From Microbacterium luteolum (GTDB lineage Bacteria; Actinomycetota; Actinomycetes; Actinomycetales; Microbacteriaceae): a DNA stretch of 64,000 nt. This document shows, piece by piece, positions 29,624 to 37,870 of this stretch. Within the stretch, counting starts at the first letter, position 1, and each line of letters opens with the position of its first letter. The notes under the pieces were generated by a model that saw nothing but the letters and a program-made list of their open reading frames with translations, did not search any database and had not been told where the DNA came from. A program made the translations under genes and the position numbers. Where the stretch lies: positions 1,338,950 to 1,402,949 of the forward strand of contig NZ_BAAAUN010000001.1 of assembly GCF_039533965.1 (NCBI RefSeq). Reading direction: 5' to 3'.

Positions 29624-29689
29624 ATCGAATCGAGACTACGACGACTTCCCGCTCACCTCCTGGGGGCGCGCGCTGGGCGGACGACACGA

Positions 29690-29707
29690 TAGCGTCTTCT
29701 CCGGAGG
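29690..29707 (+). promoter_or_regulatory. -10 box and ribosome site of the purine permease gene
   Basis: TAGCGT (29690-29695) is a likely -10, and GGAGG (29703-29707) lies 8 nt before ATG 29716. No -35 was recognised. The facing perM gene starts at 29623, so the divergent control region is only 92 bp. Confidence 0.4.
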
Positions 29708-29715
29708 TTCCCCCG

Positions 29716-31197
29716 ATGACAACTGCCCCGTCCCCCGCGCCCACCGAGACCACCGAGCCCACGAGCGCTCTCGATCGCTTCTTCGAGATCAGCAAGCGAG
29801 GATCCACGGTCGGCACCGAGATCCGCGGCGGCCTGGTGACGTTCGTCACGATGGCCTACATCGTGATCCTGAACCCGATCATCCTGTCGGGCAAGCCCGA
29901 CGTCGCGGGCGACATGCTCGCCTTCAACGCGGTGGGAGCCGCCACCGCCCTCACCGCCGGCGTGATGACGATCCTGTTCGGACTCGTCACGCGCCTGCCG
30001 TTCGGCTTCGCGGCAGGTCTCGGCATCAACGCCTTCGTGGCCTTCTCGGTGGTCGGCCAGGTCACCTGGCCCGAGGCGATGGCGCTGGTGATGATCAACG
30101 GTGTCATCATCGTGCTGCTCGCGGCCACCGGCCTGCGGAAGGCCATCTTCGACGCGGTGCCCTTCCAGCTGAAGATCGCCATCACGGTCGGCATCGGCCT
30201 GTTCATCGCGTTCATCGGCTTCGTCAACTCCGGCTTCGTCACCGCCACGGGATCGTCGTCTCCCCCGGTCGGCCTCGGCGTGAACGGCTCGGTCGCCACC
30301 GTGCCGAGCCTCCTCTTCGTGGTCACGCTCCTCCTCACCGGCATCCTCGTGGCGCTGCGGATCAAGGGCGGCATGCTGATCGGCCTCGTCGGCGGCACGG
30401 TGCTCGCCGTGATCGTCGAGGCCATCTGGCACATCGGTCCGCGCGGCTTCGACGACGAGGGCAACGTCGTCAACCCCGGCGGCTGGGGCCTGACCGTCCC
30501 GGCGCTGAACGGCTCACCCGTGAGCGTTCCCGACCTGAGCCTGGTGGGTGCGGTGGACTTCACCTTCGACTTCGGCAAGGTCAGCATCGTCGCGCTGGTC
30601 ATGATCGTCTTCACGCTGCTCTTCACGAACTTCTTCGACGCCATGGGCACCATGACGGGGCTCGCGAAAGAGGCGAATCTCGCCGATGACAACGGCGATT
30701 TCCCGCGGATCAAGTCCGCCCTGATCGTCGAGGGCGTCGGCGCGATCGCGGGTGGCGCGACCTCGTCCTCGTCGAGCACGGTGTTCATCGAGTCGGGTGC
30801 CGGCATCGGCGAGGGGGCGCGCACCGGCCTCGCGAACGTCGTCACCGGCGTCGTCTTCCTGCTCGCGATGTTCCTGACTCCGCTGACGTCGATCGTCCCG
30901 ACCGAGATCGCCGCTGCTGCGCTGATCATCGTCGGCGCGATGATGATGGCGCAGATCCGTCACATCGACTTCGCCGACTTCCGCGTGCTGCTGCCGGTCT
31001 TCCTCACGGTCTCGGTCATGCCGCTGACCTACTCGATCGCCAACGGCATCGGCGCAGGGTTCGTGAGCTGGGTGCTCATCCACGCGTTCTCGGGTAAGGC
31101 CAAGAGCATCAGCCCCCTGCTGTGGGTGGTCGGAGCGGGCTTCCTGATCTTCTTCGCGCGTGGCCCGATCGAAGCGCTGTTCGGCGTCGGGATCTGA
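29716..31197 (+). CDS. NCS2-family purine permease (AzgA-like adenine/guanine/hypoxanthine)
   Basis: 493 aa, multi-pass membrane protein. N-terminal FFEISKRGSTVGTEIRGG and TFVTMAYIVILNPIIL, and the motif TNFFDAMGTMTGLAKEA with the following SSSSTVFIESGAGIGEGARTGL, are characteristic of the AzgA subgroup, which imports purine bases by proton symport. It neighbours the purine-synthesis genes purN/purH, so salvage and synthesis are encoded side by side. Followed by a 10-bp stem hairpin at 31201. Confidence 0.92.
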   Translation: MTTAPSPAPTETTEPTSALDRFFEISKRGSTVGTEIRGGLVTFVTMAYIVILNPIILSGKPDVAGDMLAFNAVGAATALTAGVMTILFGLVTRLPFGFAAGLGINAFVAFSVVGQVTWPEAMALVMINGVIIVLLAATGLRKAIFDAVPFQLKIAITVGIGLFIAFIGFVNSGFVTATGSSSPPVGLGVNGSVATVPSLLFVVTLLLTGILVALRIKGGMLIGLVGGTVLAVIVEAIWHIGPRGFDDEGNVVNPGGWGLTVPALNGSPVSVPDLSLVGAVDFTFDFGKVSIVALVMIVFTLLFTNFFDAMGTMTGLAKEANLADDNGDFPRIKSALIVEGVGAIAGGATSSSSSTVFIESGAGIGEGARTGLANVVTGVVFLLAMFLTPLTSIVPTEIAAAALIIVGAMMMAQIRHIDFADFRVLLPVFLTVSVMPLTYSIANGIGAGFVSWVLIHAFSGKAKSISPLLWVVGAGFLIFFARGPIEALFGVGI

Positions 31198-31200
31198 CGA

Positions 31201-31225
31201 CCCCCACATCGCGAAGATGTGGGGG
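31201..31225. terminator. Hairpin after the purine permease gene
   Basis: Perfect 10-bp stem CCCCCACATC (31201-31210) with GATGTGGGGG (31216-31225) and a 5-nt loop, 4 bp after the permease stop. No T tract follows. A second stem, CGCCTGAC/GTCAGGCG (31231-31238 with 31244-31251), overlaps the stop codon of the facing VOC gene. Confidence 0.6.
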
Positions 31226-31244
31226 CTGCTCGCCTGACGGGAGG

Positions 31245-31646
31245 TCAGGCGAACGCCTCCGCGAACTCGGGCGAAGGCTCGATCGGCTCGATCACGTCGA
31301 TCAGCACACCGCCGGGCGCCTCCACGATGAAGTGCCGCTGGCCGAAGGCCTCGTCGCGCAGCGGGAGGCGCTCGGGAAGGCCGCGCTCCCCCACCAGACG
31401 GGCATGCTCGGCGGCGGCGTCCGCGACCTCGACGTTCAGGAGCAGGCCCCGCACCGGCTCGCGGAAGCCCGGCGGGATGGTCTCGTGGTGACGGTCGAGG
31501 ATCGCGAGCTCGCCGCCCTCGAAGCGCAGGCTCACGTACCAGTCGGCCTCGAAGGTCGTCTCGAAGCCGAGTTCCTCCCGGTAGAAGCCCGCGGCCCCGG
31601 CGACGTCGTCGACCATCAGCACCGGATAGAAGCTCGTGATGTCCAT
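31245..31646 (-). CDS. VOC-superfamily (glyoxalase/bleomycin-resistance-like) protein
   Basis: 133 aa from ATG 31646 with AAAGGAG 6 nt upstream. Shows the two-repeat beta-alpha-beta-beta-beta VOC fold pattern ([34 protein letters not shown]). These proteins are metal-dependent lyases, dioxygenases or antibiotic-binding proteins; the activity cannot be chosen. Divergent from a TetR regulator across an inverted-repeat operator, so it is probably repressed by it and induced by an unknown small molecule. Confidence 0.75.
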   Translation of the reverse strand: MDITSFYPVLMVDDVAGAAGFYREELGFETTFEADWYVSLRFEGGELAILDRHHETIPPGFREPVRGLLLNVEVADAAAEHARLVGERGLPERLPLRDEAFGQRHFIVEAPGGVLIDVIEPIEPSPEFAEAFA

Positions 31647-31667
31647 GCGGATCTCCTTTACATACTT

Positions 31668-31702
31668 TGTGTTTGTATCCGTGGGTCTAGGATACATACA
31701 CA
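31668..31702. promoter_or_regulatory. Operator between the divergent VOC and TetR genes
   Basis: Arms TGTGTTTGTATCC (31668-31680) and GGATACATACACA (31690-31702), 12 of 13 bases complementary, with a 9-bp spacer. The right arm overlaps the TetR gene's -10 TAGGAT (31688-31693). The symmetry and position suit a TetR dimer (or pair of dimers) controlling both genes. Confidence 0.7.
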
Positions 31703-31722
31703 CCGCACGTAAAGGAAACCCC

Positions 31723-32304
31723 ATGCCTCGAGCATCCGCCGCCGATGCCGCCGCGACCGCCCGTCGCGTCCTCGATGTCGCGAGCGCCCATTTCGCCGAA
31801 CACGGGTACGCGGCGGCATCCGTCGACGACATCGCCCGGGCCGCAGACGTCACGCGGGGCGCGGTCTACCACCACTACACGTCCAAGCCGCTCCTCTTCG
31901 CGGCCGTGGCCTCCGCGCAACAGCAGCTCGTCGCCGATGCGATCCTGGCGGCAACCGAGAACAGCACGCCGGATTCCGCGCTCCACGAGGGCAGCCACGC
32001 CTTCCTCGACGCGATCACCCGCGGGGCTGCTGCGCGCGTGCTGCTCGTCGACGGACCGGCCGTGCTGAGCTGGGAAGACTGGCGAAGGTTCGACGCCGAC
32101 GGCCCCGCGGCCACGCTGCGAGAGGGGCTCACGGAGGCCGGCATCACGCCGGCGCTGCAGGACGCTCTGACCGCCGCGCTGTCGGGAGCCATGAACGAGC
32201 TGGCGCTCTGGCTCTCGGAACGGCAGACGGATGCCGCGGCCCGCGCCCAGGCGCACGACGCGCTCGACCTGCTGCTGGATGCCGTGGCTCCGCGCCCGCA
32301 GTAG
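31723..32304 (+). CDS. TetR-family regulator of the VOC gene
   Basis: 193 aa from ATG 31723, AAAGGAAA upstream. N-terminal TetR helix-turn-helix ([27 protein letters not shown]) followed by an all-helical ligand-binding domain. Divergent from the VOC-family gene with a strong inverted repeat between, so it likely represses both. The effector is unknown. Ends 33 bp before palindromic repeat copy C. Confidence 0.85.
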   Translation: MPRASAADAAATARRVLDVASAHFAEHGYAAASVDDIARAADVTRGAVYHHYTSKPLLFAAVASAQQQLVADAILAATENSTPDSALHEGSHAFLDAITRGAAARVLLVDGPAVLSWEDWRRFDADGPAATLREGLTEAGITPALQDALTAALSGAMNELALWLSERQTDAAARAQAHDALDLLLDAVAPRPQ

Positions 32305-32337
32305 GCGCCTCCGGGGCGTAAGTTCAACGGCCCCATC

Positions 32338-32396
32338 GAACTTCTGCGGCTTCCTGGGCGCTGCATGGCCGCAGAACGTGGGATCGGCCGCAGAAG
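32338..32396. repeat. Palindromic extragenic repeat, copy C
   Basis: GAACTTCTGCGGC (32338-32350), then GGCCGCAGAA (32367-32376) and GGCCGCAGAAG (32386-32396): the same three-arm pattern as the copies at 17532 and 18592, with a diverged loop. Lies between the TetR stop and the sucCD terminator. Confidence 0.65.
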
Positions 32397-32416
32397 CTCA
32401 GCCGCCCGGGCATGAA

Positions 32417-32450
32417 AGAAGGCCCCAGAGTGGAGTCCGGGGCCTTCCTT
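32417..32450 (-). terminator. Terminator of the sucCD operon
   Basis: Stem GAAGGCCCC (32418-32426) with GGGGCCTTC (32439-32447) and a 12-nt loop. On the minus strand it is followed by TTCTTTC. It is about 90 nt after the sucD stop, with a dispersed repeat in between. Confidence 0.7.
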
Positions 32451-32473
32451 TCCAGCGTAACTCAGATCAGAGA

Positions 32474-32518
32474 GCTTCGACTACTTCGACTCGTCGCTGC
32501 GCTCCTCGCTCAGCAACC
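32474..32518. repeat. Short dispersed repeat, long form
   Basis: The minus strand reads GGTTGCTGAGC, then a 26-nt insert, then GTCGAAGC. The ends match the short copies at 20531 and 58359. Located in the untranslated region between sucD and its terminator. Confidence 0.55.
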
Positions 32519-32537
32519 AGTCGGAGTCGCTTCGCGA

Positions 32538-33458
<921 letters not shown>

Positions 33459-33469
33459 TCAGCGCCGGG

Positions 33470-34636
33470 TCAGGCGTTGGCGAGCTCGGCGGCCTTGTCG
33501 GCGCCCTCGTCCATGGTGGCGGCCAGGGTGACGAGCGGGTGCGCGTACTCGGCGAGGATCGCGCGACCCTCGTCGACGCGGTTGCCGTCGAGACGCACGA
33601 CGAGCGGCTTGGAGGCCGTGGCGCCCAGCGTCTCGAGGGCGCCCTTGATGCCGTTGGCCACGGCGTCGCACGCCGTGATGCCGCCGAAGACGTTGACGAA
33701 CACGCTCTTCACCTGCGGGTCGCCGAGGATGACGTCGAGGCCGGCGGCCATGACCTCGGCCGAGGCGCCGCCCCCGATGTCGAGGAAGTTGGCCGGCTTC
33801 ACGCCGTTGTGGTTCTCGCCCGCATAGGCGACCACGTCGAGCGTCGACATGACGAGTCCTGCGCCGTTGCCGATGATGCCGACCTCGCCGTCGAGCTTCA
33901 CGTAGTTGAGACCGGATGCCTTGGCCTTGGCCTCGAGCGGGTCGGCCGCATCCTTGTCCTCGAGCGCCTCGTGCTCGGGGTGACGGATCTCGGAGGCGTT
34001 GTCGTCGAGCGTGACCTTGCCGTCGAGCGCGATGATGTCGCCCTCTTCGGTGCGGACCAGCGGGTTGACCTCGACGAGCGTCGCGTCCTCGCCCTTGTAG
34101 ACGTCGAACAGCTTCACGAAGACGTCGGAGACCTTCTCGACGAGGTCCTCGGGGAAGTTCGCCGCGCGGGCGATCTCGACGGCCTTGTCCTTGTCGATGC
34201 CCGTGAGCGGGTTGACCTCGATGCGGGCCAGCGCCTCGGGGCGCTCGACGGCCAGCTCTTCGATCTCCATGCCGCCCTCGACCGAGCAGAGGCTCAGGTA
34301 GGAGCGGTTGGCGCGGTCGAGCAGCACGGAGAAGTAGAACTCCTCGGCGATGCGTGCGCCCTGCGCGACCATGACGCGCTTGACGACATGGCCCTTGATG
34401 TCGAGGCCGAGGATGGCCTTGGCCGCCTCGTATGCCTCGTCGGGGGTCTTGGCGACCTTGACGCCGCCGGCCTTTCCACGGCCGCCGGTCTTCACCTGAG
34501 CCTTGACGACGACCACGCCGCCGATCTTCTCGGCTGCCGCCCTCACCTCTTCCGGGGTGTCCGCGACGATGCCGGCGAGGACCGGCACTCCGTACTTCTC
34601 GAAAACGTCTCGTGCCTGGTACTCGTACAGATCCAC
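33470..34636 (-). CDS. sucC: Succinyl-CoA synthetase beta subunit
   Basis: 388 aa from GTG 34636; AAGGAA a few nt upstream and the family N-terminus [18 protein letters not shown] fix this start. ATP-grasp nucleotide-binding domain ([18 protein letters not shown]) and C-terminal flavodoxin-like CoA-ligase domain ([16 protein letters not shown]). First gene of the sucCD operon. Its leader contains a perfect 18-bp palindrome 4-21 nt after the predicted transcription start, suggesting a dedicated regulator. Confidence 0.97.
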   Translation of the reverse strand: MDLYEYQARDVFEKYGVPVLAGIVADTPEEVRAAAEKIGGVVVVKAQVKTGGRGKAGGVKVAKTPDEAYEAAKAILGLDIKGHVVKRVMVAQGARIAEEFYFSVLLDRANRSYLSLCSVEGGMEIEELAVERPEALARIEVNPLTGIDKDKAVEIARAANFPEDLVEKVSDVFVKLFDVYKGEDATLVEVNPLVRTEEGDIIALDGKVTLDDNASEIRHPEHEALEDKDAADPLEAKAKASGLNYVKLDGEVGIIGNGAGLVMSTLDVVAYAGENHNGVKPANFLDIGGGASAEVMAAGLDVILGDPQVKSVFVNVFGGITACDAVANGIKGALETLGATASKPLVVRLDGNRVDEGRAILAEYAHPLVTLAATMDEGADKAAELANA

Positions 34637-34673
34637 TGTGGTTCCTTCACTGGGCTGCTGTCTGGTAATTCTC

Positions 34674-34707
34674 TCGATGTCGAGACATCGACCAGTCCCC
34701 CAGCCTA
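34674..34707 (-). promoter_or_regulatory. sucC promoter -10 and palindromic operator candidate
   Basis: On the minus strand TAGGCT (34707-34702) is the -10. Downstream, TCGATGTC-GA-GACATCGA (34674-34691) has 8-bp arms with a 2-bp centre that does not match, and would occupy about +4 to +21 of the transcript, a road-block position. Confidence 0.5.
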
Positions 34708-34778
34708 CTACCTCTGCCGGGGAGCTCCCGCGGCGGCGGCCCTGCCCGCGCATCGCTCGATCCCACGGATCGCGCCCC

Positions 34779-34809
34779 CGATTGCGCAATCGTGCGGACG
34801 ATCTAGGCT
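34779..34809 (+). promoter_or_regulatory. Promoter of the TetR gene with overlapping palindrome
   Basis: TTGCGC (34782-34787), 16-nt spacer, TAGGCT (34804-34809), then 6 nt to ATG 34816. The -35 is inside the perfect 14-bp palindrome CGATTGCGCAATCG (34779-34792), a candidate autoregulatory site. Confidence 0.55.
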
Positions 34810-34815
34810 TTCGCT

Positions 34816-35478
34816 ATGCGAGACTTCCCCGAACCGCGCGCCGCCGTCGTCGCCGCAGCCCTCGAGCTCTTCCAGGATCAGGGTTTCGACCAGACCTCGG
34901 TCGAGCAGATCGCGAAAGCGGCCGGAGTCTCGCGATCAACGTTCTTCCGGCAGTTCGGCGGCAAGGAGGATGTGGTCTTCGCCGACCACGAGGTTCTCCT
35001 GGGGCAGCTGAGGGAGTTCCTCGCGGAGGGGCACGAGGATCCGTGGGCGGCCGTGTGCGCGGCATCCGAATCCGTCTTCGCCCACTTCGCCCACGATCCC
35101 GAGCTCGCACGCCGCCGCTACCAGATCGTGCGCCAGGTGCCGGTGCTCCGCGAGCGGGAGATCATCACGGTCTTCCGCTACGAGCGGCTGTTCGACGACT
35201 ACCTGCGGGGAGCCCTTCCCGGCGTCGATCCCCTCGACGCCGTCGGCTTCGCCGCCCTCGTGACAGCCGTGCACAACCACGTTCTGCGTCAGCTGCTCCG
35301 CGGCAAGAAGAAGGTGCCGCTGGCGACGCTGCAGACGGCGCTCGCCGATGTCCGGCGGCGCTACGGCGTGGGAGCGGATGCCGCGGCCGGGGCTCCCGAC
35401 GATGTCGTCGTCGCGGTGTTCCCGCGCTCGATGCCGATCGCCGAGGTGACCAGAAGGCTGCGATCCGAACTGGACTGA
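34816..35478 (+). CDS. TetR-family regulator next to acyl-CoA dehydrogenase
   Basis: 220 aa. TetR helix-turn-helix TSVEQIAKAAGVSRSTFFRQFGGKEDV at about 27-55, then a helical ligand domain. Leaderless start: TAGGCT exactly 6 nt before the ATG. Lies 63 bp upstream of a co-directional acyl-CoA dehydrogenase gene whose promoter carries its own inverted repeat, so an acyl-CoA-responsive repressor of that gene is likely. Two different palindromes flank this gene, and which one it binds is open. Confidence 0.85.
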   Translation: MRDFPEPRAAVVAAALELFQDQGFDQTSVEQIAKAAGVSRSTFFRQFGGKEDVVFADHEVLLGQLREFLAEGHEDPWAAVCAASESVFAHFAHDPELARRRYQIVRQVPVLREREIITVFRYERLFDDYLRGALPGVDPLDAVGFAALVTAVHNHVLRQLLRGKKKVPLATLQTALADVRRRYGVGADAAAGAPDDVVVAVFPRSMPIAEVTRRLRSELD

Positions 35479-35499
35479 CGATCCTGGGTCGTGGGACCG

Positions 35500-35520
35500 A
35501 GTATCGAGGAGTACGATACT
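35500..35520. promoter_or_regulatory. Operator over the acyl-CoA dehydrogenase promoter
   Basis: Perfect arms AGTATCG (35500-35506) and CGATACT (35514-35520) with a 7-bp spacer. The right part overlaps a TACGAT -10 box (35512-35517). Ends 21 bp before the gene start; a typical TetR-family repression site. Confidence 0.6.
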
Positions 35521-35541
35521 TGGTGCCACGAAGGAGTACCC

Positions 35542-36774
35542 ATGAGCATCGAAGCCCCCTTCCCCGGCGAGCGCGTCTCGTCGTATGACATCACCGGGCG
35601 CCAGGACAGCGACTACTACGCCGTCTTCGCCGACATCCCCGCCGCCGACCGCGAGGCCTGGGATCGCGCGAAGGCCTACGTCGACGAGGTCGCCCCGCAG
35701 ATGGCGGATGCCTGGGACCGCGCCGAGTACCCGCTCGACGCCGCCCGCCGTATGGGCGAGATGGACCTCGTCGTCGACGGCATCGACCACCCGTCGCTGA
35801 CGCGCCTCTCCCCGCTGGCCGCAGGCCTCGTCAACATGGAGATCTCCCGCGGCGACGGATCGCTCGGCACGATCCTCGCCGTGCAGGGCGGCCTGGCGTT
35901 GCGCACGCTGGCGCTCTTCGGCTCCCCCGCCCAGCAGGAGAAGTGGCTCACGGCCCTCGCAGACGGCACGGTGCTCGGCTCCTTCGCCCTGACCGAACCC
36001 GACCACGGCTCCGACTCCGTCTCGCTCGAGACCGTCGCCCGCCGCGACGGCGAGGAGTGGGTCCTCCGCGGCGCGAAGAAGTGGATCGGCAACGGCGCCT
36101 CCGGAGGGATCACGTTCGTCTGGGCCCGCGTCGACGACGAGAGCGCTGACGAGCACGGGGCCGTGCGCTGCTTCCTCGTGGAGCAGGAGACCCCCGGCTA
36201 CACCGGAACGGTCATCACAGGAAAGGCCTCGCTGCGGGCGATCCATCAGGCGCACATCCGGCTCGACGACGTGCGCATCCCCCTGGACGCCGTGCTCCCC
36301 GGAGCCGCGAGCTTCAAGGACGCGTCTACCGTGTTGTACGCGACCAGGTCGGGCGTCGCGTGGTCCGCGCTCGGCCATGCGACCGCCTGCTACGAGGCGT
36401 CGCTGGCCTACGCCAAGGCACGGGTGCAGTTCGGGAAGCCTCTGGCGAAGTTCCAGATGGTGCAGGAGCGCCTGACGCACATGCTCGAGGACCTCACGGC
36501 GATGCAGCTCTACTGCCGCCGCATGGCCGATCTCGAGAACGCCGGAGAGCTGCGTCCGACGCAGGCGTCGCTGGCGAAGTTCCACAACACGCGCGCTGCA
36601 CGACGGGTGGCCTCGACCGCACGCGACCTGCTCGGCGGCAACGGCATCCTGCTCGAGAACGGCGTGATGCAGCACATGGCCGACATCGAGGCCATCCACA
36701 CCTACGAGGGCACGGAGAGCGTGCAGGCGCTGCTGCTCGGACGCGACATCACCGGGATGAGCGCCTTCGCCTGA
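35542..36774 (+). CDS. Acyl-CoA dehydrogenase, glutaryl-CoA dehydrogenase-like
   Basis: 410 aa from ATG 35542, AAGGAG 5 nt upstream. FAD-dependent alpha,beta-dehydrogenase of acyl-CoA esters. FAD-binding FALTEPDHGSDS, the helical C-terminal domain with RVQFGKPLAKFQMVQ, and the catalytic base E389 in IHTYEGTES are present. The C-terminal block LLGGNGILLENGVMQHMADIEAIHTYEGT is closest to the glutaryl-CoA dehydrogenase branch, but substrate assignment is not certain. Probably repressed by the preceding TetR protein. Its 3' end overlaps the convergent acetyltransferase gene by 26 bp. Confidence 0.88.
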   Translation: MSIEAPFPGERVSSYDITGRQDSDYYAVFADIPAADREAWDRAKAYVDEVAPQMADAWDRAEYPLDAARRMGEMDLVVDGIDHPSLTRLSPLAAGLVNMEISRGDGSLGTILAVQGGLALRTLALFGSPAQQEKWLTALADGTVLGSFALTEPDHGSDSVSLETVARRDGEEWVLRGAKKWIGNGASGGITFVWARVDDESADEHGAVRCFLVEQETPGYTGTVITGKASLRAIHQAHIRLDDVRIPLDAVLPGAASFKDASTVLYATRSGVAWSALGHATACYEASLAYAKARVQFGKPLAKFQMVQERLTHMLEDLTAMQLYCRRMADLENAGELRPTQASLAKFHNTRAARRVASTARDLLGGNGILLENGVMQHMADIEAIHTYEGTESVQALLLGRDITGMSAFA

Positions 36775-37291
36775 TCAGCTGCAGCCGCGAGCTGTCCTGA
36801 CGGATCATGCAGACGAGTCGGTCACGCCCGTCCCAGCTCGGCACCTGAGCGAACCCGCGCGATGCATAGAGACGCATGGCTCCGACACGCCAATCCCAGA
36901 CGGACAGGCGCACGGCGCCGCCCGCTGTGGCCACGGCCGCGTCGAGAAGAGCGGATCCGATGCCGCGGCCCCGCGCGGCGGGTGCCGTCCAGAGCCGCTT
37001 GATCTCGGCCGCCTCGTCGAGCGGCGCCACGACGACGACCCCCAGCGTCTCATCGTCGACCTCGGCGAGGAGCACGTGGAAACCGGCATAGGCGGCGGCG
37101 GGGTCGTCGACCTCTGCGCGATAACGCTCGGGAAGGGCACCGTCGCCGTCCGGCCGGGGCGAGAGCCCCTCGCGGCGCTTCTCCTCCTCGGTCTGCCGGA
37201 GGTACGCACCGACAGCGGCGGAGACCACTGCGGCATCCGATCCGGAGAGGTCGGCCGACCGGATCATCGGGAGCAAGGCATCCACCGCCAT
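36749..37291 (-). CDS. GNAT N-acetyltransferase
   Basis: 180 aa. C-terminal half has the acetyl-CoA loop TAPAARGRGIGSALLDAAV and the beta-5/alpha-4 segment ending AMRLYASRGFAQV, both typical of GNAT enzymes. Acetyl acceptor unknown. It starts 15 nt after the stop of the hypothetical gene at 37307, so the two are likely one operon. The last 15 residues (Arg/Ser-rich) overlap the end of the convergent acyl-CoA dehydrogenase gene and may be an unconserved extension. Confidence 0.8.
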   Translation of the reverse strand: MAVDALLPMIRSADLSGSDAAVVSAAVGAYLRQTEEEKRREGLSPRPDGDGALPERYRAEVDDPAAAYAGFHVLLAEVDDETLGVVVVAPLDEAAEIKRLWTAPAARGRGIGSALLDAAVATAGGAVRLSVWDWRVGAMRLYASRGFAQVPSWDGRDRLVCMIRQDSSRLQLIRRRRSSR

Positions 37292-37306
37292 CTCAGGCGC
37301 TCCCGA

Positions 37307-37870
37307 TCAACTGCAGCCGCAGGCACCGGCCGGCGTCTTGACCATGAAGCACACGTCGCAGACGCCGTAGTCGCGATCGGCCACGGGTGTGGGCGCACGC
37401 TCCCCACGGGGTGCGGAGACGCGCGGCGTGGTGGTGCGCTTCGGCTTGGGCTGCGCGATCGGCATGAACTCGGTGGGGTGATTGACGTAGAAGTACGGCG
37501 CACGCCCCTCACTCGGCTGCAGACGCAGCGGAGCCGCACCGATGACGAGGCGATCGTCTTCGCTGAAGCCGTTCGTGTAGGTGCGGCCGATGTGGAGCGA
37601 TGCCCCCTCGCCACGGCGGATCGCCTCGATGTAGCGACCGCGGTCGATGTAGGAGCTGATGCCGATCGCCTCGACGATCGCCGTGATGAACGCGTAGTTG
37701 GAGATGTCGATGCGATGTGCGCGCAGCGCTTCGTTGAGCGAACGGTATGGACGGGAGGTGCCTGCGGGGGTCGGCCCCTGTGCTTCTTTCATCACCTCCA
37801 GGATCGCACGTCTGAGCGCCGTCTTCGACCGCTTCCCTCCCGCTCGCGTGCGAGACTGGCGTGATGGCAC
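37307..37870 (-). CDS. Hypothetical protein with Cys-rich C-terminus
   Basis: 187 aa if it starts at GTG 37870, or 161 aa from ATG 37792. The second has GGAGG only 2 nt away, too close to be a good ribosome site, so the start is unsure. I do not recognise the family. The middle (HIDISNYAFITAIVEAIGISSYIDRGRYIEAIRRGEG without its first residue) looks globular, followed by a Pro/Arg-rich linker and a C-terminal CDVCFMVKTPAGACGC with four cysteines that could bind a metal. The longer form overlaps the start of the divergent oxidoreductase by 7 bp. Co-directional with the acetyltransferase gene 15 bp downstream. Confidence 0.6.
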   Translation of the reverse strand: MPSRQSRTRAGGKRSKTALRRAILEVMKEAQGPTPAGTSRPYRSLNEALRAHRIDISNYAFITAIVEAIGISSYIDRGRYIEAIRRGEGASLHIGRTYTNGFSEDDRLVIGAAPLRLQPSEGRAPYFYVNHPTEFMPIAQPKPKRTTTPRVSAPRGERAPTPVADRDYGVCDVCFMVKTPAGACGCS

